Shown one piece after another: positions 33,462 to 42,640 of a stretch of DNA of 64,000 nucleotides. The stretch's first letter is position 1, and each line of letters opens with the position of its first letter. The translations under genes and the position numbers were made by a program. This DNA comes from Methylobacterium gossipiicola (GTDB taxonomy: Bacteria; Pseudomonadota; Alphaproteobacteria; Rhizobiales; Beijerinckiaceae), in assembly GCF_900113485.1 (NCBI RefSeq), contig NZ_FOPM01000007.1, positions 160,428 to 224,427 of the forward strand, in the 5' to 3' direction. A model generated the notes under the pieces. That model saw only the letters and a program-made list of their open reading frames with translations. It did not search any database and was not told where the DNA came from.

Positions 33462-34616
33462 TCAAGCTTCCGTTCCGGTCACCGCCTCACTCGGTCCTGG
33501 CCCGGCATGAGACGGGCAGAGCTGGGGCCAATCGTACCGGCTGATCAGCCACCAGCTCCGCTCGACGATCCACTCGCCCATCCAGTCGGCGTTCCAGGCG
33601 AAAGTCTCCAACACGGTCTTGTCGCGTGCCTCGTCATGAACGGTGAGTGCCGCCCGCAGGCCGGCCAGGCTCAAGTAGCCGCACGCCACCATGTCCAGGC
33701 CGACATGGATCAGATCGGCGCGATCCTGCAGCAGCACGGCCATCACCTCGCGACGCAGGCGCTCGCACAGCACCGAATCGGTCAAGACGAGCAGGGCGTC
33801 GCCGCGGAGCCCGGCCAGCACCTCGAGTGGGCCCTTCCGCGTTCGTCCGGCCCGAAAGGCGACGACCAGATTCCTCCTGTCCGCGTCCTGGCCCTCGGCG
33901 AGCGTGTGCCGGCGCAGCCAGAGATCGGCGGTGGGCGCGTCCCAGAGATCGAGCGGTGTCTTCGGCCTCGAGGGCTTGGGCGGCCAGTTCTTCATCCACT
34001 CGGCGACATCCGCGATGGTCCAGCGCTCCAGCGCCCGGGCGCCCGGCACCAACGGGAGGTCCCAGCAGGGATGATGCTCCACGATCTGCGCCGGTGGACG
34101 CCCGCGGAAGCCGAGATCGAACGGTGCCTCGGCGAATGGCCGCTGCTCAGGCGGCAGCAGGGTGAGGTCGCGGCAGGCCGCGCGGGCATCGCGGAAGGCG
34201 TCGGAGGCGAACACCTCGGGCAGGGCACGCACGATCTCGGGATCGGTCAACGGCATCGGAGCATCGAGGCGCGCCTTCCAGACAGCCGGGTCGAGACCGG
34301 CGTTCTGCGCGAGTGCGTAGAGGATCGGGCGCATCCGCGCGTTCAAGCTGTCCCGCGCCGCATGGCGGCGCGATGCCTCGGAGCCAGTGGGTGCTGCAAC
34401 GTCGCGGGGTGGCTGCCCGACACCGCCATCCGTTACGGCGTGCCGGTCCGCTGTCGCCGTGGCGGCCTTCGAAGGCTTCGCGCCCACAAGGGCCAAGCGG
34501 AAGCGCTGGCTCGCGACGCCCTCGCGCATGTGATCGAGGACCGATGCGATGGCCGCTGGGGGTCGAGAGTGATCCCGATCGATGTTGGGATCGTAGATCT
34601 GGCGCTTGTTCGACAT
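33462..34616 (-). CDS. Island protein of unknown function
   Basis: 384 residues from ATG 34616 (SNKRQIYDPNIDRDHSRPPA). After a Pro/Ala-rich segment (about 45-95) comes a helical domain: LNARMRPILYALAQNAGLDP, then WTIADVAEWMKNWPP and RRNLVVAFRAGRTRKGPLEV. The C-terminal part has Trp-rich helices (TFAWNADWMGEWIVERSWWL). The look is of a plasmid or island backbone protein; similar proteins with alternating W and D near the C-terminus occur beside partition genes (impression only). It may have helicase-loader or replication roles, but I see no nucleotide-binding motif. Confidence 0.6.
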   Translation of the reverse strand: MSNKRQIYDPNIDRDHSRPPAAIASVLDHMREGVASQRFRLALVGAKPSKAATATADRHAVTDGGVGQPPRDVAAPTGSEASRRHAARDSLNARMRPILYALAQNAGLDPAVWKARLDAPMPLTDPEIVRALPEVFASDAFRDARAACRDLTLLPPEQRPFAEAPFDLGFRGRPPAQIVEHHPCWDLPLVPGARALERWTIADVAEWMKNWPPKPSRPKTPLDLWDAPTADLWLRRHTLAEGQDADRRNLVVAFRAGRTRKGPLEVLAGLRGDALLVLTDSVLCERLRREVMAVLLQDRADLIHVGLDMVACGYLSLAGLRAALTVHDEARDKTVLETFAWNADWMGEWIVERSWWLISRYDWPQLCPSHAGPGPSEAVTGTEA

Positions 34617-34783
34617 GATCGTGGGTTCCTTGTGCTCATGCTGCGGGATGGTGGGTGTCCCGGCATCGCAGCACCCGGGGATGGGGCCGGCCGGCGGGGC
34701 GTGGCGCTGAGGATCGAGGCTGGAGGCGGGGCGGTCTTCGTCCGGCCTCCGGGGTGAGACGCCGGAGCGCTCGCGGCTGCAGA

Positions 34784-34890
34784 GGCGCCGTGATGCTGGA
34801 GCGCCGAGATGCCGTGATGCCGAAGCGTCACGATGCCGGAGCGTCACGGCATCGAGGCGTCGTGATGCCGGGGCGCTCGGGATCGAGGCC
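34784..34890. repeat. GATGCC-rich repeat cluster below the RHH gene
   Basis: Short repeats with the core GATGCCG(A/G)AGCGTCAC occur about every 18 bp (for example 34811-34845), with further GATGC copies on each side and one inverted GGCATC. The cluster lies directly downstream of the ParA/RHH genes and has a counterpart upstream of ParA at 35905-36060. Repeats of this kind next to partition genes usually serve as a centromere (parS). Confidence 0.5.
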
Positions 34891-34899
34891 TGAGCGGGG

Positions 34900-35229
34900 T
34901 CAGCTCGTGTCCCGGTGGACCGGGGACGGCAGGTGGCCGCTCTCGCGCAGGACCGCCTCCGCGCCCTCGACCAGCAGGTCGTTGACCTTGCAGTCGCGGG
35001 CGAGCGCGAGCTCCTTCAGCCGCCGCAGCATCGCCGCGGACAGGTAGACCGAGGTGCGCCGCGTCGCCGCGGAGCCTCGGCCCGGGGCCGGGCACACCTC
35101 GCTCCGCTCCGCCGGACGGCGCTCTACCGGAATGGCCGACGGGCCGGAGCCGGGCGGTGCCCCCCCCAGATCGTCCAGGCTGCCGAGCAGGTCGAGCCGC
35201 TTCCGCGGGGGCCGGGTCGGATCGCTCAT
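34900..35229 (-). CDS. Ribbon-helix-helix partner of ParA
   Basis: 109 residues. The N-terminal half is disordered (Pro/Arg/Gly). The C-terminal half is a ribbon-helix-helix domain: [20 protein letters not shown] and [20 protein letters not shown]. That is the form of small centromere-binding proteins (ParG/Omega-like) that work with ParA. The ATG overlaps the parA stop (ATGA), the standard partition-operon layout. It probably binds the GATGCC-type repeats that flank the pair and represses its own promoter. Confidence 0.78.
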   Translation of the reverse strand: MSDPTRPPRKRLDLLGSLDDLGGAPPGSGPSAIPVERRPAERSEVCPAPGRGSAATRRTSVYLSAAMLRRLKELALARDCKVNDLLVEGAEAVLRESGHLPSPVHRDTS

Positions 35230-35870
35230 CGCGGCATCTCCGTCAGGCGCTGCGCGGTCCAGGCCCAGAGCGCGCGGATCTCGGCCGCCGCCTTGCCGGC
35301 CGGCGCGAACTCGGTGACGGCCTGCCCGCCGAGCAGCGCGTCCTGATGGTCGACCCGCTGGGTCAGCGGCGGCTCGGCGAGATGCCCCCAGCGGCGCAGG
35401 CGCTCGGCGTAGCCGGCGGTGCGCGCCCCCCCTTGCGGCGGGCACTGGCTCAGAACGAGCGCCACGCGCGCGGCGAGGCCGATCTGGGCGAGCGCGCGCA
35501 GCGTCGGCTCGGTGGCGAGGAGATCGAGCAGGGTCGGCCGGGCCGGGACCAGGACGAGATGGGCCGCGCGCAGCGCCTGGTTGGCCGCGGGGCTCAGGGC
35601 CCCGGCGGTGTCGAGGACGACGAGGTCGAAGCCGCGTCGCGCGAGCGCGGCGAGGATCTCGGGCAATTGCCCGACCCGCTCGAGTCCGAGATGATCGACG
35701 GCCGGATCGTCCGCAGCACGGCGTGTGGCCCAGGCGGCGAGCGAGCCCTGCGGGTCGAGGTCGAGGGCGGCGACCCGCCGCCCGGCCTGATGGGCGGCGA
35801 CCGCGAGGTTGACGGCAACCGTGGTCTTGCCGGAGCCGCCCTTCTGGGTGGCGATCGCGAGGACGTCCAT
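35226..35870 (-). CDS. parA: ParA-family partition ATPase
   Basis: 214 residues. The deviant Walker A box KGGSGKTT lies at residues 10-17. Walker A' is [17 protein letters not shown], and Walker B lies in [12 protein letters not shown]. There is no N-terminal DNA-binding domain, so it is the short type Ib ParA. It segregates the element, or maintains it after excision, by forming gradients on the nucleoid. Start ATG 35870 has GGGGGG 8 bases upstream; a GTG at 35873 precedes it. It overlaps the RHH gene and is followed upstream by a repeat cluster. Confidence 0.9.
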   Translation of the reverse strand: MDVLAIATQKGGSGKTTVAVNLAVAAHQAGRRVAALDLDPQGSLAAWATRRAADDPAVDHLGLERVGQLPEILAALARRGFDLVVLDTAGALSPAANQALRAAHLVLVPARPTLLDLLATEPTLRALAQIGLAARVALVLSQCPPQGGARTAGYAERLRRWGHLAEPPLTQRVDHQDALLGGQAVTEFAPAGKAAAEIRALWAWTAQRLTEMPR

Positions 35871-35904
35871 CACGACGGCCCCCCGCGCACGGGCAGATCC
35901 AGAG

Positions 35905-36060
35905 TTGCCGCATCACGGCGCCCCGACGCTTCGGCATCGCGACGCCACGGCGTCACGGCGCTGCAGCGCCAGGGCATCGTGATGCGCCAGCGCCCTGGCG
36001 TCCCGGTGTCGTGGCGCCACGGCATCGCAGCGCTACGGCATCCTGGCCTCACAGCGCCAT
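35905..36060. repeat. GGCATC-rich repeat cluster upstream of parA
   Basis: Many short overlapping modules, mainly GGCATC(G) and GCGCCACGGCATCGCAGCG-like units, mixed with CGGCGTCACGG. They are in the opposite orientation to the GATGCC copies at 34784-34890. Length about 155 bp, in the promoter region of parA and RHH. Candidate centromere and operator for the RHH protein. Confidence 0.5.
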
Positions 36061-36152
36061 GACGTTGCAGCCTCGTCGTGCGGGGCCGGCCGCTCGCCGG
36101 GTGCGAGGCGGGCGGGCGATGTCGGGTCCGACGGGTACGGGGGTTCACTATC

Positions 36153-39100
36153 TCAGTCTCCGATCCCGCGACCGCCGCGGTCGCGTCCGTTTCGCTTTGG
36201 CTGTGGTGCGTGCTGCCGCCGAGACGCGCGACGCTCGCCGGTCGCGGCAGCCTCGTCCGCGCCGTGGACGGCCGAGAGCGGCACGCGCAGCGGCGGGGCC
36301 TCGGCCGGCGGGCGGGCCGGCGGGGCGACCCGAGGCGCCGGGTCCGGCGCTCCGTCCTGCGGCGGCCCGGGCCATGGCGCATCGTCCTCGTCGTTGCGCT
36401 GCTGCGGCCCGGTCGCCACCCGGTCCGTGATCGACTCGTCGGCGGTGGAGGATCTCTCCGCTCGCACCTGCGCCGCCCGCTCGAGCTGGAGCGCCGGGAG
36501 CTGTAGCTCGGGCTCAATCCGGATTGCCGGCGTCCCGACCTGCGGGGACTGGATCGGACTGGGCTTCGTGTCTGCGGTGGCCGGACCAGCTACGATCTCT
36601 GCCGGGGCCGGGGCCGGCTCGGCCGGTTTGGACGGGGCGTCAGTCTCGACCGCGACGGCGACCGGAGCCGACGTGGTGTCCGTGACCTCGGAATCCGGTC
36701 GTGCCGGCACGGGCACCGCCGGCGGCACCGCGGTCTTGTCGGACATCGGCGCGGCCGCGGGCGGGGCTGCCGGCGTTGTGGCGGCGCTCGGCGCACCGCT
36801 CTCTGCCACGATCGCGCGCGCGGCCTCCGGTGCAGGCAGGGGTGCCGGCATGGCCGAGGCGGTCAGCGAAGAGGCACGACGCGCCTCGGGCGTCCACGCG
36901 AGCGGCTGACCTCCGCCCGGATCCGCGGCCTCTGCGCCCGCACGATCGGTTTTGGGGCGAGGAGCGGCCGGCGTCAGCGGCGCACCGTTCGAGCGGCGAG
37001 CCCCGCCGAGGCTGGCGAAGGGCGGTCGGGCGAGTTCGTACTGGGGCTGTAGAGGCCGCAGGGCTGGGATCGGATCGACCTGAGCTTTGCCATGCCGCTC
37101 CGCCGCACGCGCGACGGCGTCCGACCAGGACGAAGCGGGAGTAATGACCGGCGCGACCGGAGCCGGCGGCTCTGTCGGTGGTTTTGTCGCGGGCCGCAGG
37201 TTCGGTGTCGGCATGATCGAGGCGATCGCCGGCGACGGTGCCTTGGTGACAGCCTCCGTCGTCTGCAGCACGCCCACGTCGTACCGATGCCAGAGCACCG
37301 CTGTGGCGGGCTCGAGGCTCGCCCGCACCCGTGCGGCGAACTCAGCCTCCGGGACCGGATCGATCGGAACAGTGGTGATCGCCAGATCCGGGCCCTCCGC
37401 GGAGCCCGATCCCGCCCGCGCCGAATCCATGAGTGGCGTTCGCCCGGCAAGGGAGAGGTCGGCGCGGATCCGGTCGAGCCGACCGGACGCGTCCGCGATC
37501 CGCGCCTCGTAGGCCGCAGCGAGCTGTCCCGCCCCCCGGTCGAGCCGCTCGCACAGCCCGGCGAGCGCGCTCCGGCGCGCCAGACCGAAGGGCGCGCCCT
37601 CCGGCACCGGGGGATCCTCCCCGGTGATCCCGCCCGGATCGGCCTTCGCGCCCCGAGCGTGCTTAAGCACCGTTCTCGCCGCCAGGAGCAGGCGAGGCCG
37701 GGACAGGGTCCGCGCGCAGACGAGCCGGGCCAGATCCCGCGCGAGCTCGAGCCGGCCGATCTCCACGACGAGAGCCAGCCCGCGCCGGATCAGTGCCCGC
37801 ACCGGTTCGCCGGGGTCGCCGATGCCGGCGCGGGCTGCAGCGTTGGACTGGCCCGCTCCTCGGCTCGGCACGGCGAACTCGGCCTGCCGGCCCCGCTGCA
37901 GGAACAGGTCGATCTGGGTCCCGGTCGCCGCGGCCCGCGCCTCGAGGATGCGGTCCGCCTCGGCCTGCCACTGCCGTCGGGCGAGGTCGGCCCCCGCCTC
38001 GGTCAGGGCGCCTTTGCGCTCTTTGTTGTACTGGCGCGCCGGGATGTGCACGCCCGGCGCCTGCCCGATGCCGATCGTGGCGTAGGCGCGCAGGTCGTAG
38101 CGCTTGGCGATCCCCGCCTCGGCCAGCACCGCGTTGCAGCACGCGCCCCAGTTCGCGCGCAGCTCTCCAATCCAAGTGCGGTCGTGGCTGGCGCGATCCT
38201 TGGGCTGCCGGTAGGGCCGCGTCAGCACCCGGGTGCGGTTCGCCCGCCGCCTCTCGCAGGTGATCGCGAAGTCCCAGCTCGGTGCGCCCGTGTCCGGATG
38301 CGGCATCTGCCGCGCCGGGCGGTCGTAGTAGACGATGTGGACGTGGACGTTGCGCGCGTCGTTGCGTTCGTCGGGCGCGTGCACCACCGCCCAGTAGGGA
38401 AAACCCTTGGCCTCGAGCTTGCCCGTGAAGGCCTCGACGATGGCCAGCCGCTGACGGGCGTCGATCTCGTGCGGCAGCTCGGCGATGATCCGGGTCTGGA
38501 TGCGCCCGCCGCGCCCCGGCGCGATCGCGACCGGCGCGTCCGCGCCGAGGCCGATGGCCCAGCGCCACAGCGCGAAGGCGTCCTCGGTCGGAAGCGTCAG
38601 CGTCAGGGGAGCCGAACGCTGCGGGCCCGCCGCCCGCAGCGTGGCCCGGGCCGCCTCCGGTGCCGCGTCGATCGCGGAGAGTGCCCGTGCCCACCAGTCC
38701 GGGTCACGCCCAGGCGCGATCCTGATCCGGTCGCCCCGGGCCGAGCGCTCGCTCTCCTCGACGAGCGTCCAGAACCGCGCTCGTTCCTCGGGCGTGTCGC
38801 CGATCGTGCCGAACGAGGCGAGCGCGAGGGCGGCGTCCGGATCTGCCTCGACCGCTCCGTCGCGCTCGAGGTAGGCCTGCTGCTCGCGACCGTCGCGGCC
38901 GGTGGCGCGTCGGCTTCGGGCCGGCCCGAGCCGCTCGGCGGCGCCCGGCCGCTCGATATACGCCTCGTGCGCGACGGCGCGTGATCCCTGGTAGCACCGG
39001 CCGGCCTTCGCGGCCCGGATCCTCGCCAGGATCGGCGAGGTCTTCGAGACCGAGGTCTGGGAGAAGTGGCAGGTCACCGCCCCGTCGCGCGAGAGCGGGC

Positions 39101-39278
39101 GCTCGCGCCCGCCGCGGCCGGCGAAGCGCACGCCCGGCGCACGATAGAGGTGCCGCAGCGTCTCCGGCAGGCGAGCGCGGCCGAGGCCGTGTTCGGGCAT
39201 GAGCGGGCCGTCCGCGTCGTGGCAGAGCGACGCGAGGACGCCGCGCACGAAGGGGTGCGTGGTGATCGGATCGGGCAT
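36153..39278 (-). CDS. MobA/MobL-type relaxase, large
   Basis: 1041 residues. The HUH metal-binding motif is RNVHVHIVYY near residue 307, preceded by FPYWAVVHAPDERND and LPHEIDARQRLAIVEAF, as in MobA/MobL relaxases. The catalytic tyrosine is not certain. The segment after it (HIPARQYNKERKGALTEAG) is typical of the family. Residues about 200-560 form the relaxase and helical part. The last 400 residues are Pro/Ala-rich low complexity with no recognisable helicase or primase motif. It would nick the element at its oriT and lead transfer through a pore supplied by another element, since none is encoded here. Confidence 0.78.
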   Translation of the reverse strand: MPDPITTHPFVRGVLASLCHDADGPLMPEHGLGRARLPETLRHLYRAPGVRFAGRGGRERPLSRDGAVTCHFSQTSVSKTSPILARIRAAKAGRCYQGSRAVAHEAYIERPGAAERLGPARSRRATGRDGREQQAYLERDGAVEADPDAALALASFGTIGDTPEERARFWTLVEESERSARGDRIRIAPGRDPDWWARALSAIDAAPEAARATLRAAGPQRSAPLTLTLPTEDAFALWRWAIGLGADAPVAIAPGRGGRIQTRIIAELPHEIDARQRLAIVEAFTGKLEAKGFPYWAVVHAPDERNDARNVHVHIVYYDRPARQMPHPDTGAPSWDFAITCERRRANRTRVLTRPYRQPKDRASHDRTWIGELRANWGACCNAVLAEAGIAKRYDLRAYATIGIGQAPGVHIPARQYNKERKGALTEAGADLARRQWQAEADRILEARAAATGTQIDLFLQRGRQAEFAVPSRGAGQSNAAARAGIGDPGEPVRALIRRGLALVVEIGRLELARDLARLVCARTLSRPRLLLAARTVLKHARGAKADPGGITGEDPPVPEGAPFGLARRSALAGLCERLDRGAGQLAAAYEARIADASGRLDRIRADLSLAGRTPLMDSARAGSGSAEGPDLAITTVPIDPVPEAEFAARVRASLEPATAVLWHRYDVGVLQTTEAVTKAPSPAIASIMPTPNLRPATKPPTEPPAPVAPVITPASSWSDAVARAAERHGKAQVDPIPALRPLQPQYELARPPFASLGGARRSNGAPLTPAAPRPKTDRAGAEAADPGGGQPLAWTPEARRASSLTASAMPAPLPAPEAARAIVAESGAPSAATTPAAPPAAAPMSDKTAVPPAVPVPARPDSEVTDTTSAPVAVAVETDAPSKPAEPAPAPAEIVAGPATADTKPSPIQSPQVGTPAIRIEPELQLPALQLERAAQVRAERSSTADESITDRVATGPQQRNDEDDAPWPGPPQDGAPDPAPRVAPPARPPAEAPPLRVPLSAVHGADEAAATGERRASRRQHAPQPKRNGRDRGGRGIGD

Positions 39279-39339
39279 GTTCGATGGCCGCCGGCAAGCA
39301 CCGGCAAGAGTAGATGGCCAAGCTTAGGCAGGCTCTACC

Positions 39340-39399
39340 GATTCGATCAAGCGCACAAAAGCATTGAGCGATTCGGTCGGAGTGGCTCGATTCGGTAGA
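39340..39399. repeat. Three CGATTCGRT repeats upstream of the relaxase; oriT candidate
   Basis: CGATTCGAT near 39340 and CGATTCGGT at about 39370 and 39389, within 120 bases of the relaxase start in an 830-base gene-free gap (39279-40108). The flanking sequence is less GC-rich than elsewhere. Relaxase genes commonly have their oriT here. A CCGGCAAG direct repeat near 39291-39308 is also present. The nick site is not identifiable by eye. Confidence 0.4.
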
Positions 39400-39769
39400 T
39401 CGATCTGACGTCTTGGATTTAAGAAAGGAATGGTTGGCTGTAAGGAATCGCTAACCATCTGAGATTGATCTGATGCTATATGTCTTACCCTAGATTGCAT
39501 TCAGCGCTGTGCGATGTTCTGCCGCACGAGGCATCCCGAGCCGTCGTTGGGCGTGCTCGGACAGGTCGCTGGTACCCGACCCGGCCGCGAACCGGCGGAC
39601 GTGTCAGACGGGCTTGGGCAGCCTCGTGCCGAGCCGATCGGAGCACCGCGATCCGGCGGCTGACGGCCCGGTCAGCCCGCCCTTGTTTGGGAAGTCGAAG
39701 CCGGCGCGCAGGTGCCGCCTAATCGGGAGCGGCCGCCGGGCTGCTCTGGATTAGGGGAGCTAAGCCCTG

Positions 39770-39814
39770 TTCCGGTTCGGCTCGCACCTCCGAGCCGAAC
39801 CGGAACGTCTTTTT
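39770..39814 (+). terminator. Long perfect hairpin plus T-run
   Basis: A 15-bp perfect inverted repeat (39770-39784 and 39791-39805, TTCCGGTTCGGCTCG paired with its complement) around the loop CACCTC, followed by CGTCTTTTT. A strong intrinsic terminator or a structured origin element. No gene ends directly before it on the plus strand, so a small RNA or a transfer-origin role is possible. Confidence 0.6.
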
Positions 39815-39855
39815 GGGGATCGTCCTTCCTGGGATCGATGTCATTCCGGGGGCCC

Positions 39856-39901
39856 GGCCGGGCTTTGGTTCGCGCGCCCGAGCGAACGGCAAAGCCCGGC
39901 C
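39856..39901. repeat. Second hairpin in the relaxase upstream gap
   Basis: GGCCGGGCTTTG at 39856-39867 pairs perfectly with CAAAGCCCGGCC at 39890-39901. Inside, GTTCG (39868-39872) pairs with CGAAC (39883-39887), giving a long interrupted stem. No T-run follows. Together with the hairpin at 39770 it makes this gap unusually rich in structure. Confidence 0.55.
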
Positions 39902-40108
39902 GTCGCCCGTCGGGGCGGCCGTCTTCCGGGGTTCTTTTCCGGGATTTTGAGGGCTGCCCAGGCCATCCGTTGAGGCGGCCCGGGCAGCCGATCCGGCGCT
40001 CCGATGGGATCAGCGGAAGCTTGACGGCTGGCCGCGCGTCCTGGTCGCCTTCACGCGTGAGCCCGTCGCCGATCCCCGGCGCGGCCCGAATGCGAGGTGC
40101 GTGGTGTC

Positions 40109-41182
40109 GTGAAGCGGAGAGTCACCAACCCGGACGTCCGCGAGGTGTTCGCGGCCCTGTGCGCCCGCTTCGGGCTGCAGCCCTACCAGCCCCGTCCCGG
40201 CGCAGCGTACGTTTGGGGCGAGGAGAAACTGCGGGCCCGCTGTAACCGCCTGATGCGGCAGCTCACCGTGATCGAGGCCGAGCAGGAGGCCGCGACGCAG
40301 GCCTTCGCCCGCAGGATGCACGAGCTCGGCCAACGGCGCGCGGCCTGCCTGCTCGAGCTGACGATGGCGGATTTGTATGCCGCGGCGGCGGAACGGTCGG
40401 GCAAGCCCGACGCGGCCGCGCCTGCCCCGGACTCAAACGCGCAGGCGGTGTCGCCCCTCGGGACGACGGTCGCACCCTCATCCGATCCGGGAAGCGGGGA
40501 GACGCCGACGCTTCCCGATCACGAGGCCGATCCGGGAAGCGGAGAGCCGGCGCCGGCTTCCCGGACGAACAACGGAGCGGGAGCCGAGGATGTGCATGGC
40601 GACGGCGTGTCCATGGCGCAGCGGCCTGCCGATCGTGACCCCGGCCCGGGGCCGGATGGCGATCCCATCGAGTACGATGTCGATCCGGAGCTCGCAGCCA
40701 TGCTGCCGACGATCGAGGCGTGTGCGCCGGATTGGCGCGACGTCAGTTCGCCCCCGCAGAGCGTGCGTGAGCGCTTTCCCTTGTTCGAGAAGCGGATCGG
40801 TCCACTGAGGGATATCGACCGCGAGGATCTGATCGAACTCCTGGTGCTGCTACCCGCAGAGCATGACGATCTCGTCCGGGCGGCGCCCATCTTCGCGGCG
40901 CATCTGTTCGAGTGGTTCTGGTCCGAGGACGGGGCCGCCTGCCGGGCAGCGCTCTCGCAGGCGATCGAGCGGGAGCAGGCCCGCCGAGCCGTCTGGTGCA
41001 ATCTGCTCGGGTGGTATCGTTGGGTCGTGGCGCTCGCGCCCGGCGGCTCGTGGCAGGCCGCGACGCGCGAGCAGGTCCGGGCGATGTTCCAGGAAGAGCA
41101 GGCTGAGTTCGTCGCGACCCTGGATCCCCATCGACTTTCGGTCTGGCTCGAACTCACAGCGCTTCTGGCCGGCGGCGCCTGA
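40109..41182 (+). CDS. Island protein of unknown function
   Basis: About 357 residues, from GTG 40109 with GAGGTG 10 bases upstream; a GTG at 40097 is also possible. N-terminal helical domain (RVTNPDVREVFAALCARFGL, then long Ala/Arg/Glu helices to about 85). Next is a low-complexity linker with a doubled DPGSGE motif. The C-terminal domain (about 185-357) is rich in Trp and Leu (FAAHLFEWFWSEDGAACRAA, then NLLGWYRWVVALAPGGSW). It diverges from the relaxase across the structured gap, so a mobilisation accessory role is conceivable. I recognise no family. Confidence 0.55.
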   Translation: MKRRVTNPDVREVFAALCARFGLQPYQPRPGAAYVWGEEKLRARCNRLMRQLTVIEAEQEAATQAFARRMHELGQRRAACLLELTMADLYAAAAERSGKPDAAAPAPDSNAQAVSPLGTTVAPSSDPGSGETPTLPDHEADPGSGEPAPASRTNNGAGAEDVHGDGVSMAQRPADRDPGPGPDGDPIEYDVDPELAAMLPTIEACAPDWRDVSSPPQSVRERFPLFEKRIGPLRDIDREDLIELLVLLPAEHDDLVRAAPIFAAHLFEWFWSEDGAACRAALSQAIEREQARRAVWCNLLGWYRWVVALAPGGSWQAATREQVRAMFQEEQAEFVATLDPHRLSVWLELTALLAGGA

Positions 41183-41293
41183 AGGACCGATGAGTACGGC
41201 AGGATGTTGAGCAGAGACCAGCAGGCCGGCAGCGCGGTTCGCCGGCAGACGCCCGGCGCGGGTCATCCGCCGCGCCGGGGGCCACGCTCGGGA

Positions 41294-41440
41294 TCAGCGC
41301 AGGAGCTGGAGGATGCCTTGGTTGGCCTGGTTGGCCAGCGACAGCGCCGAGATCGCTAGCGACTGGCGCGTCGACAGCGCCTGCGAGATCGCGGCCTCCG
41401 CGTTCAACTCCGCGTTCACGAGGTTGCCCGAGGATGCGGC
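41294..41440 (-). pseudogene. Flagellin C-terminal fragment
   Basis: About 48 codons in one frame ending at a stop at 41294-41296. The translation (NLVNAELNAEAAISQALSTR then QSLAISALSLANQANQGILQ) matches the conserved flagellin D0 C-terminal helix, ending LLR. Everything upstream of it is missing and replaced by unrelated sequence, so this is a gene remnant. Its presence marks a past recombination with chromosomal flagellar DNA. Confidence 0.7.
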
Positions 41441-41449
41441 CGTGCCGCT

Positions 41450-41950
41450 CGGGCGGGTCGTCTGCGGCGTCGAGGAGCCGGTGCGGGACTACGAGCATCC
41501 GCGCGGCCGGGGCGTCCATCTCGATCCGCACGGGACGGGAGAGGTCGAGGAGCAGGATCTCGCCCGGGCCGAGGCTCGCGGTCTCGCCTCAGGCGAGAAT
41601 GCGGGCGCGACCGTGGAGCGGCGTCCAGAGCACGAGATGGTCGAGCGCCCGCGCCCGGGCTTGTTCCGGGCTGCGCTCAAGCAGCTGGGCCGGGCCGCTT
41701 CCGGCCGCGAGCAGGACGACGCCGAGACGATGTAGCGCTGGTAGGCCTCGACGGGCACGGCCGCGTCCGGGGCGAGGCGGGCCGCGAAGGGTGGGGGCGA
41801 GAGCGGCGATCCAGGCCCGGCCGCTGCGGGCGTCCTGGGGGATGTGGGCGAAGCGGTGCTTGAGAATCACCGCCGTGCCGCCCGCGAGGGGTGCGACGGG
41901 CACGACGCGCAGGACGGCGAAGGCGGCGATTGGGTAATCCGTGGGGAGCG
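41450..41950 (-). pseudogene. Decayed AraC-type regulator fragment
   Basis: Pieces of one protein in different frames. GRAWIAALAPT in one frame continues as FAARLAPDAAVPVEAYQR in the next after a single-base shift. ALDHLVLWTPLHGRARILA is in the first frame again, then a stop and LGPGEILLLDLSRPVRIEMD. The order and LGPGxxxLLDLSRP block resemble the N-terminal half of AraC-type regulators. No DNA-binding half is present. Several frameshifts show it is dead. Identification is tentative. Confidence 0.4.
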
Positions 41951-41976
41951 CGCCGGAGCGCGATCGCCCGAGCCGA

Positions 41977-42597
41977 CTACCACATGCGGGCGGCAATCTC
42001 GCGTTCCTCGGCGCCCAGCACGTCTGCGTAGATGGCGGTCGTCGAGAGGCTGGCATGGCCGAGCCAGCGCTGCAGCAGGGTGAGCGGCACTCCTGAGCGC
42101 AGCGCGTGCACGCCGAAGCCGTGGCGCAGGCCCTTGGGCGAGGCCGCCGAGGCGCCGACCCCCGCCTCGCGCATCACCGCCTTGACCCGCTGCCAGGCGG
42201 TGCTGCGCCCGATCGGCCAGAGCCGCCGCTCGGACGGATCGAGGTCGTGCACGAGATCGAGGATGGCCATCACGCCCTCGGGCACCGGCACGTCGCGCAC
42301 GATACCGGCGCGACGCTTCTTGAGGCAGTGCAGGCTGACGAGGCCCCCGGCCCGGTCGAGGTCGGCATGGGGCAGGGCCAGCGCCTCGGAGATGCGGCAG
42401 CCGGTCCAGGCCAGGACCAGGCAGAGGGTGAGGATCTCGGGCGGCTGACGGGAGGCCGCCGCGATGAAGCGGGTGCGCTCGTCGGGGGTGAGGTACTTGC
42501 GCCGGCCCTGGAGGGTGTGGAGCGACATGCCGGAGGGCGCGGGCGAGCGTTCGGCGGACCGCCGGGCATGGCCGGCCGGGACAGGGCTGCGGGTCAT
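41977..42597 (-). CDS. Xer-like tyrosine recombinase
   Basis: 206 residues from ATG 42597 (GAGG 9 bases upstream). It is essentially a catalytic domain only: LTPDERTRFIAAASRQPPEI, Arg68 in WTGCRISEALAL, LRHGFGVHAL with a Lys where the usual His of HxLR stands (PKGLRH), LGHASLSTT and Tyr in AIYADV. The lack of an N-terminal core-binding domain resembles short plasmid resolvases of the integrase family. Palindromic 25-bp repeats lie just upstream of its start and may be its target. A role in dimer resolution or cassette recombination is likely. Confidence 0.75.
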   Translation of the reverse strand: MTRSPVPAGHARRSAERSPAPSGMSLHTLQGRRKYLTPDERTRFIAAASRQPPEILTLCLVLAWTGCRISEALALPHADLDRAGGLVSLHCLKKRRAGIVRDVPVPEGVMAILDLVHDLDPSERRLWPIGRSTAWQRVKAVMREAGVGASAASPKGLRHGFGVHALRSGVPLTLLQRWLGHASLSTTAIYADVLGAEEREIAARMW

Positions 42598-42640
42598 GGT
42601 GGCGCGTCCTCGCACGCGGCGGAGCCGGTGCCTGGGTGAT

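Noticed and set aside
34784..36060. CRISPR-like array
   Set aside because: Units are short (about 6-18 bp), spacing is irregular, no unique spacers of constant length and no cas genes. Better read as partition-site repeats.
37092..38984. 630-codon plus-strand frame opposite the relaxase
   Set aside because: Shadow of the relaxase, which carries the HUH motif; shadow composition is Arg-rich with no motif.
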